Part shown: one piece after another, positions 1 through 8,932 of the stretch
How positions within the stretch are numbered: the stretch's first letter is position 1
Layout of the letters: each line of letters begins with the position of its first letter
Source: Clostridia bacterium
GTDB taxonomy: Bacteria; Bacillota; Clostridia; UBA1381
NCBI GenBank assembly: GCA_017415105.1
Contig: JAFQJD010000035.1
Span: 1 to 42,673, forward strand
Reading direction: 5' to 3'
DNA: 42,673 nucleotides
The notes under the pieces: model-generated
The model's input: only the letters and a program-made list of their open reading frames with translations
Told to the model about the DNA's origin: nothing
The model's database searches: none
Translations under genes and position numbers: made by a program

Positions 1-796
1 CAGCATCTTACTTTCTATTTTGGGAGAATGTGCAATTTCTCTTGAAAACAAGAAAATTGCCCGTGAAAAAGAAGAATCCGAGCTACTAGCCAAAAATGAA
101 AAAATGAGAGCTAACCTACTTCGTGCAATATCTCACGATTTAAGAACACCGCTTACATCTATATCTGGCAATGCAGATAATCTGCTCTCTAATGGTGAAA
201 GCTTTGATGCGGATACAAAACAGCAGATTTACACAGATATATATAACGACTCTGTGTGGCTTACAAACCTTGTTGAAAACTTGTTATCTGTTACAAGACT
301 TGAAGACGGTAATATGAAATTAAATAAATCTGCCGAGCTTATAGATGAAATAATATCAGAAGCGTTAAATCACATTAACAAACGAAGTGTTGACCATAAA
401 ATAACTGTGTACGAAAGCGATGATATAATGCTTGTGGATGTAGATGCAAGGCTTATCGTTCAGGTGATAATAAATATTGTTGACAATGCGATAAAATACA
501 CACCTAAAGGCTCAGAGATCATGATAAGTACACAGAAAAAGGATAAAATACTTTCGGTTAGCATTGCAGATAACGGCAACGGAATTACAGATGACATTAA
601 AGACAAGGTGTTTGATATGTTCTATACAGGTGCAAACAAAATTGCCGACAGCAGAAGAAGTCTTGGCTTAGGACTTGCTCTTTGCAAAACAATCATATCG
701 GTACACGGCGGAGAAATTGCTGTATCAGACAACACTCCGCATGGTGCTGTTTTTACATTTACCCTGCCGGTAAAGGAGGTTGATATAAATGAATAA
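1..796 (+). CDS. kdpD: KdpD-like sensor histidine kinase, C-terminal part (5' end outside window)
   Basis: This is the C-terminal kinase core of a membrane sensor kinase. The reading frame is open from the first bases of the window, so the internal TTG at position 20 is not the true start and the sensor and membrane domains lie upstream. Visible motifs, numbered from that TTG: the H-box RAISHDLRTPLTSI with phospho-acceptor His near residue 39, the N-box around VDNAIKYTP, the G1 box ADNGNGI and the G2 box LGLGLAL. The H-box sequence and the directly following kdpE-type regulator favour KdpD, which responds to potassium limitation or turgor and controls the KdpFABC pump. No kdpFABC genes are visible, so the target is inferred. 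The gene overlaps kdpE by 8 nt, which suggests translational coupling. Confidence 0.85.
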   Translation, partial: SILLSILGECAISLENKKIAREKEESELLAKNEKMRANLLRAISHDLRTPLTSISGNADNLLSNGESFDADTKQQIYTDIYNDSVWLTNLVENLLSVTRLEDGNMKLNKSAELIDEIISEALNHINKRSVDHKITVYESDDIMLVDVDARLIVQVIINIVDNAIKYTPKGSEIMISTQKKDKILSVSIADNGNGITDDIKDKVFDMFYTGANKIADSRRSLGLGLALCKTIISVHGGEIAVSDNTPHGAVFTFTLPVKEVDINE

Positions 797-1490
797 GACA
801 ATGACGGTTTTGGTTGTTGAAGACGATATGCCTATACGAAACTTAATCTCAACAACACTAAAAACTCACGAATATAAGTTTTTAACTGCAAAAGACGGAA
901 ACGATGCTATTATGCAGGCATCTTCGCATAATCCCGATGTTGTTTTGCTTGATTTGGGACTTCCCGATATAGACGGAACTGAAGTAATTAAAAAAATCCG
1001 TTCATGGTCTAATATGCCGATTATCGTTATTAGCGCAAGAAGTGAGGACACAGATAAAATAGAGGCATTAGACTGTGGCGCTGACGATTATCTGACGAAA
1101 CCGTTCTCTGTTGAAGAGCTTCTTGCAAGACTCAGAGTTACACAAAGAAGATTAAACTATCAAAACCAAACAGTAGCGACAGAGTCAATTTTCACAAACG
1201 GAAAACTTAAAGTTGACTATGCTGCAGGCTGCGTATATCTTAATGATGAAGAAATGCACCTTACCCCGACAGAATATAAGTTGCTTTGTGTATTGTCACA
1301 AAATGTAGGAAAGGTGCTTACACATAAATTTATTGCAGAGAAAATTTGGGGCAGCGCATGGGAAACAGATATAGGTTCTCTTCGGGTGTTTATGACAACG
1401 CTTAGAAAAAAGATTGAAAAGCTTCCGGATTCGCCGCAGTATATTCAGACGCATATAGGTGTCGGATACAGAATGATGAAGGTTGAATAG
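789..1490 (+). CDS. kdpE: KdpE-like OmpR-family response regulator
   Basis: A 233-residue two-component response regulator with an N-terminal receiver domain and a C-terminal winged-helix DNA-binding domain of the OmpR/PhoB type. The acidic pocket EDD is near residues 11-13, the phosphorylated Asp is Asp55 in VLLDLGLPD, and the conserved Lys is in DDYLTKPF. The C-terminal half carries LTPTEYKLL and GVGYRM, typical of the winged helix. A strong ribosome binding site GGAGG lies about 9 nt before the ATG, inside the end of the kinase gene. It is the cognate partner of the preceding kinase. A Rho-independent terminator follows, so the pair ends a transcription unit. Confidence 0.9.
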   Translation: MNKTMTVLVVEDDMPIRNLISTTLKTHEYKFLTAKDGNDAIMQASSHNPDVVLLDLGLPDIDGTEVIKKIRSWSNMPIIVISARSEDTDKIEALDCGADDYLTKPFSVEELLARLRVTQRRLNYQNQTVATESIFTNGKLKVDYAAGCVYLNDEEMHLTPTEYKLLCVLSQNVGKVLTHKFIAEKIWGSAWETDIGSLRVFMTTLRKKIEKLPDSPQYIQTHIGVGYRMMKVE

Positions 1491-1539
1491 GTGTTTATAT
1501 AACAAAGAAACTGGCATCTAAACCGTTCGGCTCTTCCAG

Positions 1540-1566
1540 AAAAAGTCGCATTGCGGCTTTTTTTGT
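1540..1566 (+). terminator. Rho-independent terminator after kdpE
   Basis: The stem AAAAAGTCGC pairs with GCGGCTTTTT around an ATT loop and is followed directly by TTTTG. It lies about 50 nt after the kdpE stop and before the next promoter. Confidence 0.85.
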
Positions 1567-1604
1567 TTTATTGAACTGATCAACATCCTTTTTTGTAATT
1601 TTTC

Positions 1605-1633
1605 TTGAATTTTTTGGCGTTCTATGATATAAT
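1605..1633 (+). promoter_or_regulatory. SigA-type promoter for the cupin-ung-coaE operon
   Basis: TTGAAT (1605-1610), a 17-nt spacer, then TATAAT (1628-1633) preceded by TGA, which resembles an extended -10. The expected start point near 1640 leaves a leader of about 70 nt before the cupin ATG at 1711. Confidence 0.75.
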
Positions 1634-1710
1634 TGATAAATAATAATAAATTCATCTGAATTTACTAATCCACACTAAATAATATTAACAAAACTGAAGG
1701 GATTTTTCTA

Positions 1711-2085
1711 ATGGAAAATGTAAGTAAAGAGAACAAGTATGGTGTTGAGATATACGACTATAATGGCGAAAGTTATCGAGATGCAATGAGATTCGGAAGT
1801 TGGAGAGTTGCCTATCTTAATCATGGCAAACCATTTATGGAAGAAAATTTCAAAAAAATAGAGCGTCATAATGAAAGTGATGAGGTTTTTATCCTGCTTA
1901 CAGGAAAAGCTACATTAATTATTGGTGAAGGACTTAACAAAATTGAAATGGAGCCTCATAAACTTTATAATGTTCCCAAAGGTGTGTGGCATCATATTTT
2001 TACAACCGAAGGCACCAGTGTGCTTATTGTTGAGAATGATGACACCGGTGCTGAAAATACTGAATTTTTATATGTGAAAGAGTAA
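1711..2085 (+). CDS. Small single-domain cupin protein
   Basis: A 124-residue protein forming one cupin beta-barrel. The sequence contains the first cupin motif in altered form ([14 protein letters not shown], about residues 51-64) and the second around NVPKGVWHH, offering a His, Glu and two His as possible metal ligands. The ATG has the ribosome binding site GAAGGGA about 8 nt upstream. It is the first gene of an operon and ends one base before the ung intergenic gap. Small cupins of this kind range from sugar isomerases to sensor domains and the substrate cannot be read from sequence. No DNA-binding domain is attached. Confidence 0.75.
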   Translation: MENVSKENKYGVEIYDYNGESYRDAMRFGSWRVAYLNHGKPFMEENFKKIERHNESDEVFILLTGKATLIIGEGLNKIEMEPHKLYNVPKGVWHHIFTTEGTSVLIVENDDTGAENTEFLYVKE

Positions 2086-2110
2086 TTTGAACTTAAATGC
2101 GGAGGAAGAA

Positions 2111-2785
2111 ATGGTACATATCGGCAATGACTGGGATGAGCTTTTAGAAGCAGAGTTTAAAAAAGAATATTATCTCAAGCTACGAAAGTTTTTAGCTGAA
2201 GAATACAGAACACATACGGTATATCCGGATATGTATGATATATTCAACGCATTCAAGCTGACATCATATAAAGACACTAAAGTTGTTATATTCGGTCAGG
2301 ACCCGTACCATGAACCTGAACAGGCACACGGTCTTGCATTTTCGGTTAAGCATGGTGTTAAAACACCGCCATCGCTCCTTAATATGTATAAAGAGCTTAA
2401 CTCAGAGCTTGGTTGCTATATTCCCAATAACGGATACCTTGAAAAATGGGCAAAGCAGGGAGTGATGCTTTTAAATAATGCTCTTACTGTGCGCGCATCC
2501 GAAGCTAATTCTCACAGGAACAAAGGCTGGGAAATGTTTACAGATGCTGTAGCAAAGCTCTATAACGAACGTGAAAAGCCGATAATATTTATGCTTTGGG
2601 GTAATAATGCAAAAGAAAAAATGAAAATAATAACAAACCCCAATCATATTATTCTTACTGCGGCACATCCGAGCCCGTTGTCTGCATCACGCGGTTTCTT
2701 TGGCTGCGGACACTTTAAAATGGCAAATAAGATTCTGGAACGTGAAGGTATGTCTGCTATTGACTGGCAGATAGAGAATATATAA
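2111..2785 (+). CDS. ung: Uracil-DNA glycosylase (family 1)
   Basis: Removes uracil from DNA as the first step of base excision repair in the cytoplasm. The 224-residue length is normal for family 1 UDG. The water-activating loop GQDPYH gives catalytic Asp64 and a following His67; the C-terminal [13 protein letters not shown] segment is the minor-groove-intercalation loop. An in-frame TTG at 2087 would add eight residues, but GGAGGAAG at 2101-2108 sits just before the ATG at 2111, so I chose that ATG. It lies between the cupin gene and coaE with almost no intergenic space. Confidence 0.95.
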   Translation: MVHIGNDWDELLEAEFKKEYYLKLRKFLAEEYRTHTVYPDMYDIFNAFKLTSYKDTKVVIFGQDPYHEPEQAHGLAFSVKHGVKTPPSLLNMYKELNSELGCYIPNNGYLEKWAKQGVMLLNNALTVRASEANSHRNKGWEMFTDAVAKLYNEREKPIIFMLWGNNAKEKMKIITNPNHIILTAAHPSPLSASRGFFGCGHFKMANKILEREGMSAIDWQIENI

Positions 2786-2786
2786 A

Positions 2787-3392
2787 ATGGATAAGTTTGT
2801 GTTTGGCATAACCGGTCCGACCGGTGCCGGAAAATCAACGGTCAGTAATATTTTCAGACGATTTGGTGTATATGTTTGTGATGCAGATATTGTTGCACGG
2901 GCAGTTATGAAGAAAGGTGGAAAGTGCCTTGACGAAATAATTGTTGCTTTTGGTGAAACAGTATTGACACCTCAAAAAGAGCTTGACAGACGAGCACTTG
3001 CTGAAATTGTATTTTCAGATGATGACAAATTGAAATTATTAAATACAATTACTCATAAATATATAAAAGAACAAATCGAAATTGAAATTGAAAAAGCTCC
3101 GTCGGAGCTTGTGGCAATTGACGGTGCAGTAATAATAGGCAGTCCGGTGATGAAACTGTGCAAAAAACTTGTTGTAGTTACCGCTAATGAAAAAAAACGT
3201 ATTGACCGTATAATAAAACGTGACGGAATCTCACGCGGGCTGGCGTCAAAACGTATAAATTCACAAATGACAAATGCAGAGTATGAAAGCTTTGCAGATT
3301 TTATAATTCAAAATAATGACAATGATGTCAGATTGGAAGAATGTGTTGAAGACATATACAACAAAATCAAGAATATTTCAAAGGCAGTATGA
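2787..3392 (+). CDS. coaE: Dephospho-CoA kinase
   Basis: Catalyses the last step of coenzyme A synthesis, ATP-dependent phosphorylation of dephospho-CoA. At 201 residues it has normal length. The P-loop is GPTGAGKST (residues 10-18), followed by the acidic DAD segment near 31-33 that binds substrate. The start is one base after the ung stop codon, so it is translated from the same message. Its 3' end overlaps the possible reading frame of the lytic transglycosylase that follows, a common clostridial pairing. Confidence 0.95.
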   Translation: MDKFVFGITGPTGAGKSTVSNIFRRFGVYVCDADIVARAVMKKGGKCLDEIIVAFGETVLTPQKELDRRALAEIVFSDDDKLKLLNTITHKYIKEQIEIEIEKAPSELVAIDGAVIIGSPVMKLCKKLVVVTANEKKRIDRIIKRDGISRGLASKRINSQMTNAEYESFADFIIQNNDNDVRLEECVEDIYNKIKNISKAV

Positions 3393-3999
3393 GCGTAGGA
3401 AACGTCGCCGCGAGCGGCGTAAACGCTTGATTTGTACGATTTTAGCAATAGCCACAATCTTTTTGTTGGTTTATGCAGGGTGTATTGGCGGAAAAAAGCT
3501 TGGCGAAAAAATCAGCGAAATAAGGTATCCCGTTGCATACAGCAGTTATATAACAGAATATGCAAATGATAATAATCTTGACCCGTATCTGGTAATTGCT
3601 CTTATAAAACAGGAAAGCAATTTTGTTGCCGATGCCCGTTCAGAATATGCAGGCGGTCTTATGCAGCTAACCGAGGTTACAGCTGAAGAATATGCTAAAA
3701 AGCTTGGTCTTACAGACTATAACTATATGGACCCCGAAACAAATATAAAAATAGGATGCTATGTGCTAGCATCAATGATTAAGAAATATGACAATATCGA
3801 CACCGCCCTTGCCGCATATAATGCAGGGGTGGGAAATGTTGATAATTGGCTTAAAAATCCGGATTACAGCAGTGACGGAAAAACGCTTTACTATATACCG
3901 TTTTCTGAAACGCGTCACTATGTAAAAAAAGTAAATCAATATATTGAAATATATAAAACTCAGGCTGTTATTCAGTCTGACAACAGAAAGGATGAATAA
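3316..3999 (+). CDS. Membrane-anchored lytic transglycosylase (SLT domain)
   Basis: Cleaves the glycan strand of peptidoglycan outside the membrane. A very basic N-terminus (RRKRRRERRKR) is followed by one membrane segment (about ICTILAIATIFLLVYAG), then a Slt70/MltE-type lysozyme-like domain. That domain shows IKQESNF with the catalytic Glu, AGGLMQL, and ALAAYNAG. The start is unclear. The frame opens at ATG 3316 inside coaE. A TTG at 3346 has GGAAGA about 5 nt before it and may be the better choice. The ATG at 3389 that overlaps the coaE stop in the usual ATGA manner is out of frame and ends after 13 codons. A GC-rich hairpin (CGCCG/CGGCG, 3405-3418) lies in the basic region. Confidence 0.85.
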   Translation: MTMMSDWKNVLKTYTTKSRIFQRQYERRKRRRERRKRLICTILAIATIFLLVYAGCIGGKKLGEKISEIRYPVAYSSYITEYANDNNLDPYLVIALIKQESNFVADARSEYAGGLMQLTEVTAEEYAKKLGLTDYNYMDPETNIKIGCYVLASMIKKYDNIDTALAAYNAGVGNVDNWLKNPDYSSDGKTLYYIPFSETRHYVKKVNQYIEIYKTQAVIQSDNRKDE

Positions 4000-4000
4000 T

Positions 4001-4627
4001 ATGAAAACAGTAATCACAATCGGAAGACAGTACGGCTCAGGCGGTCATGACATCGGTAAGCTTGTCGCCCAAAAGCTTGGATTTGCTTTTTATGACAAAA
4101 AGCTTGTTGAAATTGCTGCAAAAAACAGTAACATATCTGATGAAACCGTAAAGCATATTGATGAAAAAGCAACATCAAGTCTTTTATATTCACTTGTAAG
4201 CGGAAGCTATTCAATCCGTGGTATGAACGGTCCGCTTTACTATGAGATGCCGCTTAACGACAAACTGTTTATTGCACAGTCTGATGTAATTAAAGAGGTT
4301 GCTTCAAAAGAAGATTGCGTTATCGTGGGACGTTGTTCAGATTATGTTCTTGATGAAATTGAAGATATCAAGCTTATAAATGTATTCATTTATTCGCCTT
4401 TGGAGAGTCGCATAAACCGTATAACAAAGCTTCACGAGCTCAACGAGAAGCAGGCAAAGGATAAGATATTAAAGAGCGACAAGCAGCGTAAAACATATTA
4501 CAGCTACTATTCAAACCGTGACTGGGGTAAAATGTCAAACTATGATATCTGTATAAACTCAGGCAAAATAGGTATTGAAGAAAGTGCAGAAATGATAGTC
4601 AATTTTATAAAGGGGCTTAATAAATAA
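4001..4627 (+). CDS. Cytidylate kinase-like family protein
   Basis: A P-loop nucleotide-kinase-fold protein of the cytidylate-kinase-like family, 208 residues. It begins with the signature ITIGRQYGSGGHDIG, in which GSGG replaces a classical Walker A, and shows VIVGRCSDYVL and a lid-like segment rich in Arg and Lys (KSDKQRKTYY). This family is widespread in clostridia and distinct from canonical Cmk; the substrate is not established. Possible starts are 3992 and 4001; the AAAGGA at 3986-3991 fits the ATG at 4001. It ends in TAATG shared with uppP. Confidence 0.8.
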   Translation: MKTVITIGRQYGSGGHDIGKLVAQKLGFAFYDKKLVEIAAKNSNISDETVKHIDEKATSSLLYSLVSGSYSIRGMNGPLYYEMPLNDKLFIAQSDVIKEVASKEDCVIVGRCSDYVLDEIEDIKLINVFIYSPLESRINRITKLHELNEKQAKDKILKSDKQRKTYYSYYSNRDWGKMSNYDICINSGKIGIEESAEMIVNFIKGLNK

Positions 4628-5427
4628 TGATTGAATACATCAAGTCGTTCTTTCTCGGAATAGTAGAGGGAATAACCGAGTGGCTTCCGGTAAGTTCAAC
4701 CGGACACCTTATACTTTTTAATGAGTTTCTTAACAATGAAGGTTCATTCCTTGCATCTGATTTGTATATATATGTTATTCAGCTTGGTGCAATACTTGCG
4801 GTTGTAACTCACTTTTTTCATAAACTCAACCCTTTTTCTCCTAAAAAGAACCCGGATGAAAAGAAAGATACATGGAATATGTGGTTTAAAGTTATAGTTG
4901 CGTGTATTCCGGCGGCAGTGGCAGGACTTCTCTTAAATGACTTTATGGAGAATTTTGAAAACTGGCAGGTTGTTTCGGCAACGCTTATTATATACGGTAT
5001 TGCGTTTATAATTATTGAGAAGCTTAACAAGAAGACTAACATTACAAAGATGTCTGAAATGACATACAAAACTGCGGTACTTATCGGAATGTTTCAGGTT
5101 CTTTCGATTATTCCCGGAACATCACGTTCAGGCTCAACAATTCTTGGTGGTATGATACTCGGAACATCACGCTCTGTTGCGGCTGAGTTTTCGTTCTTCC
5201 TTGCTATCCCTGTTATGTTCGGCGTGAGCTTGCTAAAGATTGTTACCTATGACGGAGTTATAAACTGGGGACTGTTAGCAGTCGGAATGATAGTATCTTA
5301 TATAGTATCAATGCTCGCAATAAAATTCCTTATGAATTATGTGCAGAAGCATAATTTCTCAGCATTCGGATGGTACAGAATTATACTTGCTCTAATAGTT
5401 ATATTTTATTTCTCATTTATAGGCTGA
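4627..5427 (+). CDS. uppP: Undecaprenyl-diphosphatase
   Basis: An integral membrane phosphatase (BacA family) that recycles undecaprenyl pyrophosphate, the lipid carrier of cell wall synthesis; extra copies give bacitracin tolerance. It has 266 residues with multiple hydrophobic segments. The two family motifs are present: EGITEWLPVSSTGHL (Glu14, Glu18, Ser24, His27) and PGTSRSG with Arg167. The ATG overlaps the previous stop (TAATG). It ends the operon that began at the cupin gene. Confidence 0.95.
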   Translation: MIEYIKSFFLGIVEGITEWLPVSSTGHLILFNEFLNNEGSFLASDLYIYVIQLGAILAVVTHFFHKLNPFSPKKNPDEKKDTWNMWFKVIVACIPAAVAGLLLNDFMENFENWQVVSATLIIYGIAFIIIEKLNKKTNITKMSEMTYKTAVLIGMFQVLSIIPGTSRSGSTILGGMILGTSRSVAAEFSFFLAIPVMFGVSLLKIVTYDGVINWGLLAVGMIVSYIVSMLAIKFLMNYVQKHNFSAFGWYRIILALIVIFYFSFIG

Positions 5428-5433
5428 TAACCC

Positions 5434-5462
5434 TTGACACATAGGGGAAAATATGATAAAAT
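5434..5462 (+). promoter_or_regulatory. SigA-type promoter for the UPF0291-asnA-asnS operon
   Basis: TTGACA (5434-5439), 17-nt spacer, TAAAAT (5457-5462). It starts seven bases after the uppP stop codon, so no terminator separates the two operons and read-through is possible. Confidence 0.8.
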
Positions 5463-5484
5463 AACGCATTATGAATATATGGCG

Positions 5485-5512
5485 AATACCGTCGCAAAAC
5501 TGCGGCGTTATT
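5485..5512 (+). other. Stem-loop in the 5' leader of the asparagine operon
   Basis: AATACCGTCGCA pairs with TGCGGCGTTATT around AAAC, with one mismatch and one G-U pair in 12. It sits 28-55 nt before the first ATG of the operon. It is not followed by a clean T run, so it is unlikely to be a simple terminator. I recognise no known riboswitch or T-box core. Confidence 0.5.
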
Positions 5513-5539
5513 TGTCTGTAATGGCATTACGAGGATATT

Positions 5540-5707
5540 ATGGATAAGAATAAAATTGCAAGAATTAACGAGCTTGCCCAAAAATCAAAAACAACAGGCT
5601 TAACAGATGCTGAAAAAGCCGAACAGAAGGAATTACGTGAGGAATACCTTGCAGGAATCCGCAGGAGCTTTAGGGCACAGCTTGATAACATTGAAATAGT
5701 TGACTAA
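5540..5707 (+). CDS. UPF0291/DUF896 small protein (YnzC-like)
   Basis: A 55-residue protein starting [17 protein letters not shown] and containing [17 protein letters not shown], the helical-hairpin signature of the UPF0291 (DUF896) family, whose Bacillus subtilis member is YnzC. The ATG has GAGG about 6 nt upstream. It is the first gene after the promoter at 5434 and lies 22 nt before asnA. The family has no settled function, although ynzC in Bacillus belongs to an SOS-linked operon. No such link is seen here. Confidence 0.85.
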   Translation: MDKNKIARINELAQKSKTTGLTDAEKAEQKELREEYLAGIRRSFRAQLDNIEIVD

Positions 5708-5729
5708 CACAGGAAAGAGGTAAAAAGAA

Positions 5730-6737
5730 ATGAGTTTATATATTCCTGAAGGATACAGCTCAGCACTCGACGGCAGAACAACAGAAACGGCTATCAAATT
5801 CATTAAGGATACGTTCCAGCGTGAGCTTATTGCTGCTATGAACTTACAGCGTGTATCAGCACCGTTGTTTGTTCGTCCCGAATCAGGTCTTAACGATAAC
5901 TTAAACGGCGTTGAACGACCTGTAACGTTTGATGCTCCGTGTATTAACGGTGCAAATCTTGAAATTGTTCATTCGCTTGCAAAATGGAAACGTCTTACGC
6001 TTGGTAAATACGGTTTCGGACCGGGCGAGGGAATATATACAGATATGAACGCAATCCGTCGTGATGAGGATGTTGACAACCTCCACTCTATGTATGTTGA
6101 CCAATGGGACTGGGAAGCAGTAATAACAAAAGAGGACAGAGTCCTCGATACTCTTATAAATACTGTAAAGAAAATATACACAGCAATGCGTCGTACACAG
6201 AAAAAGGTTTGTGCAGAGTATGAGTCCCTAAAGAGTGTTTATCCCGAGGAAATAAAATTTGTTACAACCCAGGAGCTTGAGGATATGTATCCTGATGCTA
6301 CTGCAAAAGAACGTGAAAATGTGTATCTCAGGGAGCACGGTGCTGCATGCATTATGCAGATAGGAAAGACGTTAAAATCAGGCGAACGCCATGACGGCAG
6401 AGCACCGGACTATGATGATTGGGAAATGAATGCAGATATTCTTATTTACTATCCTGTTCTTGACTGTGCACTTGAGCTTTCGAGTATGGGAATTCGTGTT
6501 GATGAGGATTCGCTTGTATCACAGCTTAAGGAATCCGGATGTATGGACAGACTTAATCTTGAGTTCCATAAAATGATTGTTAATAAAGAGTTGCCGTATA
6601 CAATCGGCGGCGGTATAGGTCAGTCAAGACTTTGTATGTCAATGCTTAATAAAGCTCACGTAGGTGAGGTACAGCAGTCTGTGTGGCCTGATGAAATGGT
6701 TAAGGTTTGCCGTGAGAACGGAATCAATCTCTTATAA
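5730..6737 (+). CDS. asnA: Aspartate-ammonia ligase (asparagine synthetase A)
   Basis: Makes asparagine from aspartate, ammonia and ATP with release of AMP and pyrophosphate; cytoplasmic. The 335 residues match the family length of about 330. It has a class II aminoacyl-tRNA-synthetase-like catalytic fold, visible as YTDMNAIRRDE and the C-terminal TIGGGIGQSRLCM motif. The ATG follows an AGGAAAGAGG ribosome binding site. It precedes asnS by 28 nt, so asparagine synthesis and its attachment to tRNA are co-expressed. Confidence 0.95.
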   Translation: MSLYIPEGYSSALDGRTTETAIKFIKDTFQRELIAAMNLQRVSAPLFVRPESGLNDNLNGVERPVTFDAPCINGANLEIVHSLAKWKRLTLGKYGFGPGEGIYTDMNAIRRDEDVDNLHSMYVDQWDWEAVITKEDRVLDTLINTVKKIYTAMRRTQKKVCAEYESLKSVYPEEIKFVTTQELEDMYPDATAKERENVYLREHGAACIMQIGKTLKSGERHDGRAPDYDDWEMNADILIYYPVLDCALELSSMGIRVDEDSLVSQLKESGCMDRLNLEFHKMIVNKELPYTIGGGIGQSRLCMSMLNKAHVGEVQQSVWPDEMVKVCRENGINLL

Positions 6738-6765
6738 TAAATAATACTGAAAGAGGAATAAGAAA

Positions 6766-8157
6766 ATGGAAACAGTTATAAAATCACTTTACCGTGAAAT
6801 GGAAAGTTTTGGCGGAAAAGAAGTCACAATATCAGGTTGGGTAAGAACAGTCCGTGCATCAAATGCATTTGGCTTCATCGAGCTTAACGATGGTAGTTTT
6901 TTCAGCAGTATCCAGGTTGTTATTGAGGCCGATAAGCTTGGAAACTATGCAGAGCTTTCAAAACTTAATGTTGGTGCGGCTCTTACTGTAACAGGTATTT
7001 TAGAGCTTACACCCGGTGCAAAACAGCCTATGGAAATCAAAGCAACAGACGTTATAATCGAGGGTGCATCAACTCCCGACTATCCGTTGCAGAAAAAGAG
7101 ACATTCATTTGAATATTTAAGAACAGTTGCACATCTAAGACCGAGAACAAATACTTTTGCTGCTGTGTTCAGAGTTCGTTCAATGATTGCATATGCTATA
7201 CATCAGTTCTTCCAGGAGCGTGGATTTGTGTATGTACATACACCGATCGTTACCGGCAGCGACTGTGAAGGTGCAGGCGAGATGTTCAGAGTTACAACTC
7301 TTGATATGGATAACCTTCCCAAGAACGAGGACGGAACTGTCGATTATTCACAGGACTTCTTCGGTAAGAGCACAAACCTTACTGTAAGCGGACAGCTTAA
7401 TGTTGAAACATACTGTATGGCACTCCGTAATGTTTATACTTTCGGACCTACTTTCCGTGCTGAGAATTCAAACACGACACGTCATGCTGCAGAGTTCTGG
7501 ATGATTGAGCCGGAGATTGCTTTTGCTGACCTTAATGACGATATGCGTCTTGCAGAGGATATGTTAAAGTATATCATTAACTATTGTCTTGAAAATGCAC
7601 CTGAGGAAATGGAATTCTTCAATAAGTTCATTGATAACGGCCTGCTTGAAAGACTTAACAATGTTGTATCAAACGATTTTGCACACGTGACATACACAGA
7701 TGCCATTGAGATTTTGAAAGAACATAATGACGAGTTTGCATATAAGGTAGAATGGGGTTGTGACCTTCAGACTGAACATGAGCGTTACCTGACAGAAACT
7801 GTATTTAAGCGTCCGGTTATGGTAACAGACTACCCGAAAGAAATAAAAGCATTCTATATGAAGCTTAATGACGATAAAAAGACCGTTGCAGCTATGGACG
7901 TATTAGTTCCGGGTATTGGAGAAATTATCGGCGGAAGCCAGAGAGAAGAGAATTATGACGTTCTCGTGAACAGAATGAACGAAATGGGACTTGACCCGAA
8001 GGATTACGACTGGTATCTTGATTTACGTAAATATGGTACTAACAAGCATGCAGGCTTTGGTCTCGGATTTGAACGTGCCGTTATGTATATAACAGGTATG
8101 CAGAATATCCGTGACGTATTACCGTTCCCGAGAACTGTAGGAACAGCTGAATTCTGA
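6766..8157 (+). CDS. asnS: Asparaginyl-tRNA synthetase
   Basis: Charges tRNA-Asn with asparagine. It has 463 residues, the usual length. An N-terminal OB-fold anticodon-binding domain ([21 protein letters not shown]) precedes the class IIb catalytic domain. Motif 2 is [21 protein letters not shown] in outline, and motif 3 is [18 protein letters not shown], which discriminates AsnRS from AspRS. AsnS and AsnA together suggest direct Asn-tRNA formation rather than sole reliance on transamidation. Confidence 0.96.
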   Translation: METVIKSLYREMESFGGKEVTISGWVRTVRASNAFGFIELNDGSFFSSIQVVIEADKLGNYAELSKLNVGAALTVTGILELTPGAKQPMEIKATDVIIEGASTPDYPLQKKRHSFEYLRTVAHLRPRTNTFAAVFRVRSMIAYAIHQFFQERGFVYVHTPIVTGSDCEGAGEMFRVTTLDMDNLPKNEDGTVDYSQDFFGKSTNLTVSGQLNVETYCMALRNVYTFGPTFRAENSNTTRHAAEFWMIEPEIAFADLNDDMRLAEDMLKYIINYCLENAPEEMEFFNKFIDNGLLERLNNVVSNDFAHVTYTDAIEILKEHNDEFAYKVEWGCDLQTEHERYLTETVFKRPVMVTDYPKEIKAFYMKLNDDKKTVAAMDVLVPGIGEIIGGSQREENYDVLVNRMNEMGLDPKDYDWYLDLRKYGTNKHAGFGLGFERAVMYITGMQNIRDVLPFPRTVGTAEF

Positions 8158-8173
8158 TAACGGAAGTGATTAA

Positions 8174-8932
8174 ATGAAAATTGCGATTGTTATAGCAATA
8201 TGTCTGGCAATATGGGCACTTGCGACATTTATACCGTTCAGCTATAAATATAAGAGCCGTAAAGCTCTGGCAAGCGGTAATTTTTCTGATGCGAAGCGAT
8301 ATTACCAGAAAGCTTTGAAATGTTCTAAATACAATTTCAAAACACAAATGGAATATGTATACATCATACTGCGTACAGGTGATTTCGAAGAAGCTCTTAA
8401 TACAATGAACAAGCTTCTTTCATACAAAATGGAACCGCAAAACCGGAATCTTGCAACAATTCAGCGATGTATGTGCTATTACAAGACCGGTGATTTTGAC
8501 AGTGCATATAATGATGCCACAGAGCTTTATAACGACGGCTACAGAAGTATTATTCTGTATGGATTGCTTGGATATTTCAAAATTCTTAAAGCTCCGCTTT
8601 CTGATGAGACATTCAAATTCTGCCGTGAAGCATATGAATATGCTGATGACGACCGTGACATATGCGATAATATGCTTATATGTCACTATAACAGAGGCGA
8701 GTATGCAAAAGCAAAGGAGATTTCCGATTCCGTACTGGAAGAAGAACCGAAGTTTGTCGAAGCATGGTATCATGCGGCACAGATTGATGTTGCTTTAGGT
8801 GATTATAAATCAGCACGTGAAAAGCTTGATAAAATACCGGAATGTAACCGTTCGCTGATGACTACAATACCTGAGTCAGATGTTGAAAAGCTCAACGATT
8901 CCGTAAACCAAAAGCTGGAGGAGAAAAACTGA
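8174..8932 (+). CDS. TPR-repeat protein with N-terminal membrane anchor
   Basis: 252 residues. The first 20 or so residues (IAIVIAICLAIWALATFI) form one membrane segment, followed by helical pairs typical of tetratricopeptide repeats: DAKRYYQKALKCS, DFEEALNTMNKLL, EYAKAKEISDSVLEEEP and DYKSAREKLDKIPE. It probably acts as a membrane-tethered protein-interaction scaffold. It starts 16 nt after asnS and its stop overlaps the rarA start (TGATG), so it belongs to this operon. No specific partner can be named. Confidence 0.75.
   Translation: MKIAIVIAICLAIWALATFIPFSYKYKSRKALASGNFSDAKRYYQKALKCSKYNFKTQMEYVYIILRTGDFEEALNTMNKLLSYKMEPQNRNLATIQRCMCYYKTGDFDSAYNDATELYNDGYRSIILYGLLGYFKILKAPLSDETFKFCREAYEYADDDRDICDNMLICHYNRGEYAKAKEISDSVLEEEPKFVEAWYHAAQIDVALGDYKSAREKLDKIPECNRSLMTTIPESDVEKLNDSVNQKLEEKN

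Noticed and set aside
1510-1545. A tRNA-like stretch (CCGTTCGG) after kdpE
   Set aside because: It cannot be folded into a cloverleaf and lacks the GGTTCGA arm and acceptor stem; it is just upstream of the terminator.
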